This document shows positions 57,221-64,000 of a DNA stretch of 64,000 nucleotides, in pieces (the first letter of the stretch is position 1; every line of letters begins with the position of its first letter). A program made the position numbers and the translations under genes. This DNA is from Methylobacillus flagellatus (GTDB lineage: Bacteria; Pseudomonadota; Gammaproteobacteria; Burkholderiales; Methylophilaceae). The stretch is from positions 1 to 64,000 of the forward strand of contig NZ_SCOU01000004.1 of the NCBI RefSeq assembly GCF_005502435.1, written 5' to 3'. The notes under the pieces are model-generated. The model made no database searches and had not been told where the DNA came from. It worked only from the letters and a program-made list of their open reading frames with translations.

Positions 57221-58732
57221 CTAGCCCAGAAACAGCGTGTAGGCCGGATTATCCGTCTCGTCCGACCACGGGTAGCCCAGCTTGTGCAGGAACGCATCGA
57301 AATCCGCCATTTCCTCCGGCGGCACCTGCATGCCGATCAGCACGCGGCCAAAGTCGGCACCGTGGTTACGGTAGTGGAACAGGCTGATGTTCCAGTGATG
57401 CTCCATCTGATCCAGAAATTGCATCAGGGCGCCCGGACGTTCCGGGAACTCGAAGCGGTAGACCCGCTCGTGCCGGGTCAGTGCCGAGTGCCCACCTACC
57501 AGGTGGCGCACATGCAGCTTGGCCATTTCGTTGTCAGTCAGGTCCACCGCGGGCAGGCCGTGCTGCTGGAACAGCTGCACCAGCTGTTCGGATTCGGTGC
57601 GGTTGCGGATGGCCAGCCCTACGAAGATGTGCGCCGCGCTGGCGTCGGCAAAGCGGTAATTGAATTCGGTGATGCTGCGGTTGCCCAGCAAGCGGCAGAA
57701 GGCTTTGAACGAGCCCGGCGTCTCCGGGATGGTGACCGCCAGTACCGCTTCGCGCAGTTCGCCTATCTCGGCGCGCTCGGCCACGAAGCGCAGCCGGTCG
57801 AAGTTCATATTGGCGCCCGAGGCGATGCCGATCAGGGTCTTGCCCTGCAGGCCATGGCGTTTGACGTATTCCTTGATGCCGGCTGTGGCCAGCGCACCGG
57901 CTGGCTCCAGGATGGAGCGCGTGTCCTCGAACACATCCTTGATGGCCGCGCAGATGGCGTCGTTATCCACCACGATCATGTCGTCCACATACTGCTGGCA
58001 CAGCGCGAAGGTATGCTCGCCCACCTGTTTGACGGCGGCACCGTCGGCGAACAGACCCACCTGCGACAGGGTGACACGTAGACCCTGCTGCAGCGATTGC
58101 GTCATGGCGTCGGCATCCTCGGCTTCCACGCCGATGACCTTGATCTCCGGGCGCAGGCGTTTCACATACGCGGCGATACCCGCGATCAGGCCGCCTCCAC
58201 CCACGCAGCAAAAGATGGCATGGATATCGTCCGGGTGATCGCGCAGGATCTCCATGGCGATGGTGCCCTGACCGGCGATCACGTCCGGATCGTCATACGG
58301 GTGCACAAACGTGAGTTGCTGGGACTGTTCAAGTGCCAGCGCATGCACGTAGGCATCGGAGTAGGAGTCACCGAACAGCACCACTTCGGCACCACGGCTC
58401 CTCACCGCATCCACCTTGATCAGTGGCGTGGTGGTGGGCATCACTATGACGGCACGGCAGGCCAGTTTCTGTGCTGCCAGCGCCACGCCCTGGGCATGGT
58501 TGCCAGCCGAGGCGGCGATCACTCCGCGGGCGCGGGCCTCGGGCGACAGCTGGACCATCTTATTGTAAGCACCGCGCAGCTTGAAGGAGAACACGGGCTG
58601 CATGTCCTCGCGCTTTAGCAGCACACGGTTGCCTAGGCGCGCCGACAGGTTGGGCTGCACATCCAGCGGGGTTTCGCTGGCCACGTCGTATACCCGCGCG
58701 GTCAGGATTTTTTCCAGGTAGTCGTTTTTCAT
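57221..58732 (-). CDS. ilvA: threonine ammonia-lyase, biosynthetic
   Basis: A 503-aa PLP enzyme that turns threonine into 2-oxobutyrate, first step of isoleucine synthesis. The PLP lysine is in SFKLRGAYNK (Lys51), and the glycine loop is CVGGGGLIAG. Two ACT-like regulatory domains (about 325-405 and 415-500) are seen, as in the isoleucine-inhibited biosynthetic form. Single gene divergent from rpiA. Confidence 0.96.
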   Translation of the reverse strand: MKNDYLEKILTARVYDVASETPLDVQPNLSARLGNRVLLKREDMQPVFSFKLRGAYNKMVQLSPEARARGVIAASAGNHAQGVALAAQKLACRAVIVMPTTTPLIKVDAVRSRGAEVVLFGDSYSDAYVHALALEQSQQLTFVHPYDDPDVIAGQGTIAMEILRDHPDDIHAIFCCVGGGGLIAGIAAYVKRLRPEIKVIGVEAEDADAMTQSLQQGLRVTLSQVGLFADGAAVKQVGEHTFALCQQYVDDMIVVDNDAICAAIKDVFEDTRSILEPAGALATAGIKEYVKRHGLQGKTLIGIASGANMNFDRLRFVAERAEIGELREAVLAVTIPETPGSFKAFCRLLGNRSITEFNYRFADASAAHIFVGLAIRNRTESEQLVQLFQQHGLPAVDLTDNEMAKLHVRHLVGGHSALTRHERVYRFEFPERPGALMQFLDQMEHHWNISLFHYRNHGADFGRVLIGMQVPPEEMADFDAFLHKLGYPWSDETDNPAYTLFLG

Positions 58733-58827
58733 CGGCGGGTTGGGCGTGTATGATTGAATATTGGTTGTAATTATAAATAAAACACGTCATTAAAAGATTT
58801 AATGCGCTTTTTGCGGAGTATTTGATT

Positions 58828-59484
58828 ATGGCAACACAAGACGAACTCAAACAACAAGTGGCTGAAGCCGCCATCGCGTATGTTAAAGAAGGCATCATCG
58901 GCGTGGGCACCGGCTCCACCGCCAACTACTTCATCGACGCACTGGCCAAGGTCAAAGGCAAGATCGATGGCGCGGTCGCCAGCTCCGAAGCCACGGCGCA
59001 GCGTCTGCGCAGCCATGGTATCCCGGTATTCGATCTGAACAGTGTAGACAGCCTGGAGATCTATGTGGACGGTGCAGACGAGATCACCGAACACATGCAC
59101 ATGCTGAAAGGCGGTGGCGGTGCGCTGACGCGTGAAAAGATCGTCGCTGCGGTGGCAAAAAAATTCATCTGTATCTGTGATCAAACCAAGCTGGTGCCGG
59201 TGCTGGGCGCGTTCCCGCTACCGGTCGAAGTGATCCCCATGGCGCAATCGCAAGTGGCGCGTGCGCTGGTCAAGCTGGGCGGTATCCCCAAACTGCGCGA
59301 TTTCACCACCGACAACGGCAACAAGATCCTGGATGTCACTGGCCTGAAGATCATGGACCCGGTGGCGCTGGAAGCGCAGATCAATCAACTGGTCGGCGTG
59401 GTCACCAATGGCCTGTTCGCGGCACGTCCAGCCGATGTGCTGCTGCTGGCGACGCAGGATGGCGTGAAGACCTATCAGCGCTGA
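58828..59484 (+). CDS. rpiA: ribose-5-phosphate isomerase A
   Basis: A 218-aa enzyme of normal family length that interconverts ribose-5-P and ribulose-5-P. Motifs are [34 protein letters not shown] and [12 protein letters not shown] two codons earlier is closer to GGAG, but ATG 58828 matches the family start. Confidence 0.96.
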   Translation: MATQDELKQQVAEAAIAYVKEGIIGVGTGSTANYFIDALAKVKGKIDGAVASSEATAQRLRSHGIPVFDLNSVDSLEIYVDGADEITEHMHMLKGGGGALTREKIVAAVAKKFICICDQTKLVPVLGAFPLPVEVIPMAQSQVARALVKLGGIPKLRDFTTDNGNKILDVTGLKIMDPVALEAQINQLVGVVTNGLFAARPADVLLLATQDGVKTYQR

Positions 59485-59523
59485 TCGCGCCTGAAGTTTG
59501 CCCGGATGGGTGTGCATGACGAT

Positions 59524-59541
59524 TTGTCGTTAAATTGTCAT
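59524..59541 (+). promoter_or_regulatory. Pho box upstream of phoU
   Basis: TTGTCGT-taaa-TTGTCAT is a direct repeat with the 11-bp period of PhoB-binding sites (CTGTCAT-N4-CTGTCAT). It lies 70 bases before phoU; cataat (59539) could serve as -10. Confidence 0.7.
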
Positions 59542-59611
59542 AATGGAACGCTAGGCTGTTACGTCCAACACACTGGGCGTGACTGCCTCAATTCTCACAA
59601 GGAATCGCAAC

Positions 59612-60319
59612 ATGCAATTTGAACACACCTACAAACAATATGATGCCGAGCTCGAATCGGTACGCGCCAAAGTGCTGGAGATGGGCGGTCTGGTAGAGCA
59701 GCAGATCGTCAACGCGCTTGAGGCCCTGGTGACCACCAACCCCACCATGGCAGAAAGCGTCATCAAGAACGATGTGCGCGTGAACGCGCTGGAAGTGCAG
59801 ATCGACGAAGACTGTAACCACATCATCGCGCGCCGCCAGCCAGCAGCAGGCGACCTGCGCATGATCATGATGGTGGTCAAGACCATCACCGATCTGGAAC
59901 GTATCGGCGACGAAGCCACCAAGATCGCTCGCGTGGCACAGAAGATCTATGAATCCGACCGCATGTTCGTGCCGCGTTTCACCGAGATCAAGAGCATGAT
60001 CAGCCAGGTGTGTGAAATGCTGCGTACCTCCCTGGATGCGTTTGCGCGTCTGGACGTGACCAACACCACCGATGTCGCCCGCAAGGACGAGCTGGTGGAT
60101 GAACAGTTCCGCGCCGCCATGCGTCAGCTGATCACCTTCATGCTGGAAGACCCACGCACCATCTCCATGTCGCTGGAAGTGCTGTTCGTGGCCAAGGCGG
60201 TCGAGCGTATCGGCGACCATGCCAAAAACATCGCCGAGTACGTGATCTATATGGTCAAGGGCAAAGATGTGCGCCATACTTCACTCGAAGTGATGGAACG
60301 CGAAACACAGAAATCCTGA
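59612..60319 (+). CDS. phoU: phosphate signalling protein PhoU
   Basis: A 235-aa protein with two three-helix PhoU domains, each with its metal-binding motif: DLERIGDEATKIA (about 90) and VERIGDHAKNIAE (about 200). It represses the Pho regulon through PhoR and PstB. Here it is not next to pst genes but precedes ppx. ATG follows AAGGA by seven bases. Confidence 0.95.
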   Translation: MQFEHTYKQYDAELESVRAKVLEMGGLVEQQIVNALEALVTTNPTMAESVIKNDVRVNALEVQIDEDCNHIIARRQPAAGDLRMIMMVVKTITDLERIGDEATKIARVAQKIYESDRMFVPRFTEIKSMISQVCEMLRTSLDAFARLDVTNTTDVARKDELVDEQFRAAMRQLITFMLEDPRTISMSLEVLFVAKAVERIGDHAKNIAEYVIYMVKGKDVRHTSLEVMERETQKS

Positions 60320-60351
60320 TCTCCCCATGATCCACTGCAGCAAGGACTGAA

Positions 60352-61845
60352 TTGTCGAATCAGAATAAAAGCATTTCGGAAATTGCAGCGGTAGATCTGG
60401 GTTCCAACAGTTTCAGGCTGCAGCTGGCGCATGTCGTGGACGGCCAGCTGTTCTTCCATGACTCACTGCGTGAAGCGGTGCGTCTTGGGGCTGGCCTGGA
60501 TGCCAACAAATTCCTCAGCAGCGAAGCCCAGCAGCGTGCCATCGATTGCCTGCGCCGCTTTGGCGAACGCTTGCGCGGCTTTCCTCCGCAGGCCGTGCGT
60601 GCTGTCGCCACCAACACCTTCCGTGTCGCCAAGAACGCCAGCCAGCTGCTGGCCGACGCCGAGGCGGCATTAGGTTTCCCGATCGAGATCATCGCTGGCC
60701 GTGAAGAGGCGCGCATGATCTATGTGGGCGTCAGCCATGGCCTGCCCATCGCAGAACACAAGCGACTGGTCATCGACATCGGCGGTGGCTCCACCGAATT
60801 CATCATCGGGCAGGGCATCGCGCCGCAGCGCATGGAAAGCCTGTACATGGGCTGCGTGAGTTTCAGCCTGCGCTTCTTCCCTGACGGCAAGATCACCGAA
60901 CGTGCGCTGGAGCAGGCCGAGATCGCCGCTGCCAGCGAGATCCAGAACATCCGTGCTCATTTCACTGCCGCACATTGGCAGGAAGCCGTGGGCTCATCCG
61001 GCACGGCACGCGCACTGGGCGAGATCATCCGCCTTAACGGCTGGAGCGAGGGCGAGATCACGCTGGACGGCCTTAATCAGCTGCGTGCGCAGCTGCTGAA
61101 AGCGCGTGACAGCAAAAAGCTGCAACTGGAAGGCTTGAGTACCGACCGCGCAGCGGTGTTGCCGGGCGGGCTGTGCATCATGAAAGCCGCCTTCGAGGCA
61201 CTGGGCATCACCCGCATGACCGCCGCGACGGGGGCCTTGCGCGAGGGCGTGCTGTACGAGCTGCTGGGGCGCATGGAACATCACGACATCCGTGAGCACA
61301 CGGTGCGCAGTTTCATGCGCCGTTACCATGCCGACCATGCACAGGCCAAGCGCGTGCAGAAGCTGGCCGAACAGTTCCTGTCGCACATCAGCGACCAGCT
61401 GCGCATGTCACACGATACGGCGCGGCAGTGGCTGCACTGGGCCATCCGGCTGCACGAGATCGGCATCTCCATCGCGCACAGCGGCTATCACAAGCACTCG
61501 GCGTATATCGTGGAGAATGCGGACATGCCCGGCTTTTCACGCATGGAGCAGGAAACGCTGAGCCTGCTGGTGCGTGCGCAGCGTCGCTCGCTGAGCAAGA
61601 TCACGCTGCCACCTGCGGAACATGATTATCTGACCCTGATCATGGTGATGCGCTTGTCCATCCTGTTCCAGCGCAACCGGCTGGACGACGCGCCGCCGCA
61701 GTTGCATCTGCACCGCGAAGCGCCCGGTCATTACCGCTTGCAGATCCAGGCTGGCTGGCTGGCACATAACCCGCTGACGCAGGCCGAACTGAGCAACGAG
61801 ATCGACTACTGGCAGCTGGTGAATGTCAGCCTCAAGCTGAGCTGA
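60352..61845 (+). CDS. ppx: exopolyphosphatase
   Basis: A 497-aa Ppx/GppA-family enzyme that removes Pi from polyphosphate. ASKHA motifs AVDLGSNSFRLQLAH (13-27) and VIDIGGGSTEFIIGQG (about 140) are intact, followed by the C-terminal HD-like helical domain. The start is TTG, six bases after AAGGA. It follows phoU by 32 bases. Confidence 0.95.
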   Translation: MSNQNKSISEIAAVDLGSNSFRLQLAHVVDGQLFFHDSLREAVRLGAGLDANKFLSSEAQQRAIDCLRRFGERLRGFPPQAVRAVATNTFRVAKNASQLLADAEAALGFPIEIIAGREEARMIYVGVSHGLPIAEHKRLVIDIGGGSTEFIIGQGIAPQRMESLYMGCVSFSLRFFPDGKITERALEQAEIAAASEIQNIRAHFTAAHWQEAVGSSGTARALGEIIRLNGWSEGEITLDGLNQLRAQLLKARDSKKLQLEGLSTDRAAVLPGGLCIMKAAFEALGITRMTAATGALREGVLYELLGRMEHHDIREHTVRSFMRRYHADHAQAKRVQKLAEQFLSHISDQLRMSHDTARQWLHWAIRLHEIGISIAHSGYHKHSAYIVENADMPGFSRMEQETLSLLVRAQRRSLSKITLPPAEHDYLTLIMVMRLSILFQRNRLDDAPPQLHLHREAPGHYRLQIQAGWLAHNPLTQAELSNEIDYWQLVNVSLKLS

Positions 61846-61969
61846 GCCGCAATTTCGGCGGCCTAGCCGCTGATGAAGCCAGCAAGTGCGAGGCAATGAT
61901 TAGCGCCTGATCGGCGGTAGTGGTAGTTTCTACGTTACTGAATATACGCAAGTTAATATTCGTAGCGCG

Positions 61970-62344
61970 TCAGACGATTTCTGCCTGCAAGCTAAACCGG
62001 CTGGCGGTTGCCCGCACTTCTTTCATGCGGCCGTGCCCTGGCAATACTTTATCCGCGATGGTGACCAGGCCGGCGCGCTCCAGTTCGTCCAGGTCACGTT
62101 TTACCGCGCTTCTATCCCGTTGCAGACGTAGCGAAATCTCACTGATTGAGCCCGGCATTTCTTTCACGCTGCGGAAAAGTGCGAGTTTGGAGACGGTGAT
62201 CAGCCTCATTACATCGGCAGGGTCTTCGAAACTGATGATGCGTTCATCAGCAAGTTGTTCACCCCGATCTGCTGCTTTTGCCAAACGGCGACCTCTTTTG
62301 AAGAAGTCATCTTTCGTTCCGGTCTTGATGCTGAGTTTGGTCAT
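61970..62344 (-). CDS. TumA-like winged-helix antitoxin
   Basis: A 124-aa protein with a MarR/HTH_24-type winged helix near residues 45-110 (VMRLITVSKLALFRSVKEMP, then SISEISLRLQRDRSAVKRDL). The start overlaps the stop of the preceding gene by ATGA and has AGGAGG upstream. Pairing with the next gene matches the TumE/TumA toxin-antitoxin type, in which the second protein is the antitoxin and repressor. Name from family pattern and context, not direct evidence. Confidence 0.75.
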   Translation of the reverse strand: MTKLSIKTGTKDDFFKRGRRLAKAADRGEQLADERIISFEDPADVMRLITVSKLALFRSVKEMPGSISEISLRLQRDRSAVKRDLDELERAGLVTIADKVLPGHGRMKEVRATASRFSLQAEIV

Positions 62345-62640
62345 TTAGCCTCCTTTAAAGCGTTCCAGTCTTGCTCGAACCGTTCTTCGATATCTTCGAA
62401 GTTCACGAACTCAACGGCTTCGACAGCGCCAAACGAGTGCCTGTGATGGCCGTCATGTGCGTTGTCATAGCCGATGACGCGCCCATTGTCGCCGGCGTAT
62501 AGCGAGTGGTTGATATACGCCAGGTTATAGCGGGTGACTTGCCCGGTGGTACTTGAAACCCAAACTTCGCGACGCAGTTTGCCGTTACCGCGCTTGTCTG
62601 AAAGCTTGTGAGACTCATCGATAGTCTTAACATCAGCCAT
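62341..62640 (-). CDS. TumE-like toxin (DUF6516)
   Basis: A 99-aa beta-rich protein with conserved-looking REVWVSS, TRYNLAYINHSLY, VIGYDNAHDGHHRH and the acidic end FEDIEERFEQDW. This is the pattern of the DUF6516/TumE toxin family. Met at 62640 is chosen; the frame extends a few codons further. No Shine-Dalgarno precedes it, whereas the partner has a perfect one, which would favour antitoxin excess. Confidence 0.7.
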   Translation of the reverse strand: MADVKTIDESHKLSDKRGNGKLRREVWVSSTTGQVTRYNLAYINHSLYAGDNGRVIGYDNAHDGHHRHSFGAVEAVEFVNFEDIEERFEQDWNALKEAK

Positions 62641-62724
62641 GACAAATAATATCATGTCTGCATCGGCGCGCAATCATAATGGCCAACCCTGGTTAAGCAC
62701 AGAACGACAACTTGCGTGTTGCCA

Positions 62725-62752
62725 TAAAAAACGCCCTGCTAGCAGGGCGTTG
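62725..62752 (-). terminator. ppk1 terminator
   Basis: The perfect 10-bp palindrome acgccctgct/agcagggcgt is followed on the minus strand by six Ts (complement of ataaaaaacg). It ends ppk1, whose stop is at 62777. Confidence 0.85.
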
Positions 62753-62776
62753 TTATTTGTGTAGCCAGGCCAGCGC

Positions 62777-64000
62777 TCACTCGCGTGGCGTGGGGTCGAT
62801 CTCCGGCAGCACGCTCACACCATGTTGCAACATCAGCTGTTCCTGCGCGCTGAAGCCCAGTCCACGTCGCGAGAAACGTGGCTTGAAGCTGCCGTCCGGC
62901 TGCATCTCCCAGGCGTTCAGATTGTCTTTTAGGTAGGGCAGCAGGCCTTCCTGCATCACGCGCTTCTTCACCTTGGCATCCAGCAGCGGGAAGCACACTT
63001 CGATGCGGCGGAAGAAGTTGCGGTACATCCAGTCGGCGCTGGACAGGTAAACGTCCTCTGCCCTGTCGTTGTAAAAGTAGAAGATGCGCGTGTGTTCTAG
63101 GAAGCGGCCCACGATGGAGCGCACCGTGATGTTGTCAGAAACACCAGGGATGCCGGGCTTGAGCGCGCACACGCCACGTACCAGCAGGTCGATCTGCACA
63201 CCTGCGCTGGAGGCGTCATACAGTGCACGGATCACGTCGGCATCCAGCAGCGAGTTCATCTTGGCGATGATGTGGGCTTTTTTACCCGCCTTGGCGATCT
63301 CGGCCTCATTGTTGATGGCCTTGATCAGACGCTGGTGCAGCGTGAACGGCGATTGCCACAGATGCTTGAGCTTGCTGGCCTTGCCCAGCCCGGTCAGTTG
63401 CGCGAACACATCGTTGACGTCGGTGCCGATCTCTTCATGGCAGGTCAGCAGGCCGAAATCGGTGTAGATGCGTGCCGTACGCGGGTGGTAGTTGCCAGTG
63501 GAAAGGTGCACATAGCGGCGCAGCTTGTCGTCGTCACGGCGCACCACCATGGCCATCTTGGCGTGGGTCTTGTGGCCCACCACCCCGTAGATCACGTGCG
63601 CACCGGCCTGTTCCAGCTTGGCCGCCCAGTTGATGTTGGCCTCTTCGTCGAAGCGCGCGAACAGCTCCACCACCACGGTCACTTCCTTGCCGCGCTGCGC
63701 CGCTTCGATCAACGACTGCATCAGCGTGGAATCGGAGCTGGTGCGGTAAAAGGTCTGCTTGATGGCCAGCACCTGCGGGTCGGCCGCGGCCTGGCGGATG
63801 AATTCCACCACCGGCGAGAACGACTGGAACGGGTGATGCAGCAGGATATCCTGCTTGCGGATGGCCTTGAAGATATCCGGCTGCTTGCTCAGTTCTTTGG
63901 GCTGGCTGGATTTGTACGGTGGGTACTTGAGGTCAGGGCGGTCCACGGAATCCGGGATCTGCATCAAACGCACCAGATTCACCAGGCCGTTCACTTGATA
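62777..64000 (-). CDS. ppk1: polyphosphate kinase 1, C-terminal part
   Basis: The frame is open to the window edge, so only about the last 408 residues are seen. They cover the two catalytic PLD-like domains: VGHKTHAKMAMV with the autophosphorylated His, STGNYHPRTARIYTDFG, and FYFYNDRAEDVYLSSADWMYRN. The enzyme makes polyphosphate from ATP. With phoU and ppx nearby this forms a phosphate/polyphosphate cluster, split by the toxin-antitoxin pair. Confidence 0.95.
   Translation of the reverse strand, partial: YQVNGLVNLVRLMQIPDSVDRPDLKYPPYKSSQPKELSKQPDIFKAIRKQDILLHHPFQSFSPVVEFIRQAAADPQVLAIKQTFYRTSSDSTLMQSLIEAAQRGKEVTVVVELFARFDEEANINWAAKLEQAGAHVIYGVVGHKTHAKMAMVVRRDDDKLRRYVHLSTGNYHPRTARIYTDFGLLTCHEEIGTDVNDVFAQLTGLGKASKLKHLWQSPFTLHQRLIKAINNEAEIAKAGKKAHIIAKMNSLLDADVIRALYDASSAGVQIDLLVRGVCALKPGIPGVSDNITVRSIVGRFLEHTRIFYFYNDRAEDVYLSSADWMYRNFFRRIEVCFPLLDAKVKKRVMQEGLLPYLKDNLNAWEMQPDGSFKPRFSRRGLGFSAQEQLMLQHGVSVLPEIDPTPRE

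Noticed and set aside
57170-58081. 303-codon plus-strand frame over ilvA
   Set aside because: Shadow of ilvA.

Overview
The window is about 64 kb of a betaproteobacterial chromosome. Support comes from the rRNA operon layout (16S, tRNA-Ile, tRNA-Ala, 23S, 5S), the gene order rimP-nusA-infB-rbfA-truB-rpsO-pnp, a 6S RNA directly downstream of zapA, and TTG/GTG starts mixed with strong Shine-Dalgarno sites. The family may be Methylophilaceae or a close relative; this is inference, because no methylotrophy gene lies in the window. Gene density is high and most genes read as ordinary core chromosome.

Positions 1-5.6 kb hold a complete rRNA operon with boxA antitermination sites and long processing stems around 16S and 23S. 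Positions 5.9-14.6 kb hold the transcription/translation operon (rimP, nusA, infB, rbfA, truB), then rpsO and pnp. dksA and folD follow on the minus strand, then a cluster of four tRNA genes (Pro, Arg, His, Phe).

The 3' end of tRNA-Phe is the left attachment site of a 7.3-kb integrated element (about 16.6-23.9 kb). It carries a P4-type integrase, small unknown genes, an AlpA-like regulator, a large toprim/DUF927 replication protein and a Cro-like HTH protein. Its replication block is bracketed by two 138-bp inverted repeats (18046-18183 and 22874-23011) that differ at only two positions and carry iteron-like GTTGGGAC motifs. Paired gggggcaac arm sites lie at both ends. No structural or capsid-hijacking gene is recognisable. 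It looks like a minimal satellite or plasmid-like island and is the best candidate for an undescribed element. An RTX/PPC secreted protein lies just outside attR.

Positions 26-37 kb are mixed: an SDR enzyme, a rhodanese/TusA pair beside a zinc-ribbon membrane protein, valS, two photolyase-family genes (one with its two domains in swapped order), an NfeD/stomatin pair with a 57-aa membrane protein, and a MoeB/ThiF-type enzyme. Positions 37-46.8 kb form one minus-strand operon for a type IV pilus/type II secretion-like machine: secretin, ATPase, inner-membrane platform, GspL/PilN-like, PilO-like and small accessory proteins, and two large prepilin-like proteins. It has neither a prepilin peptidase nor an obvious major pilin.

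Positions 47-53.8 kb hold the cobalamin salvage region: cobT-cobS-cobC on the plus strand; btuB (behind a B12 riboswitch), btuM, a BtuF-like protein and cobU on the minus strand. There is no BtuCD transporter and no corrin ring synthesis, so the cell appears to import corrinoid and finish the nucleotide loop itself. Downstream lie zapB-like/zapA, 6S RNA, DUF2237 and EVE-domain genes, a YVTN beta-propeller lipoprotein, ilvA and rpiA. The window ends in a phosphate/polyphosphate block (phoU with a Pho box, ppx, ppk1 cut by the window edge), interrupted by a TumE/TumA-like toxin-antitoxin pair.
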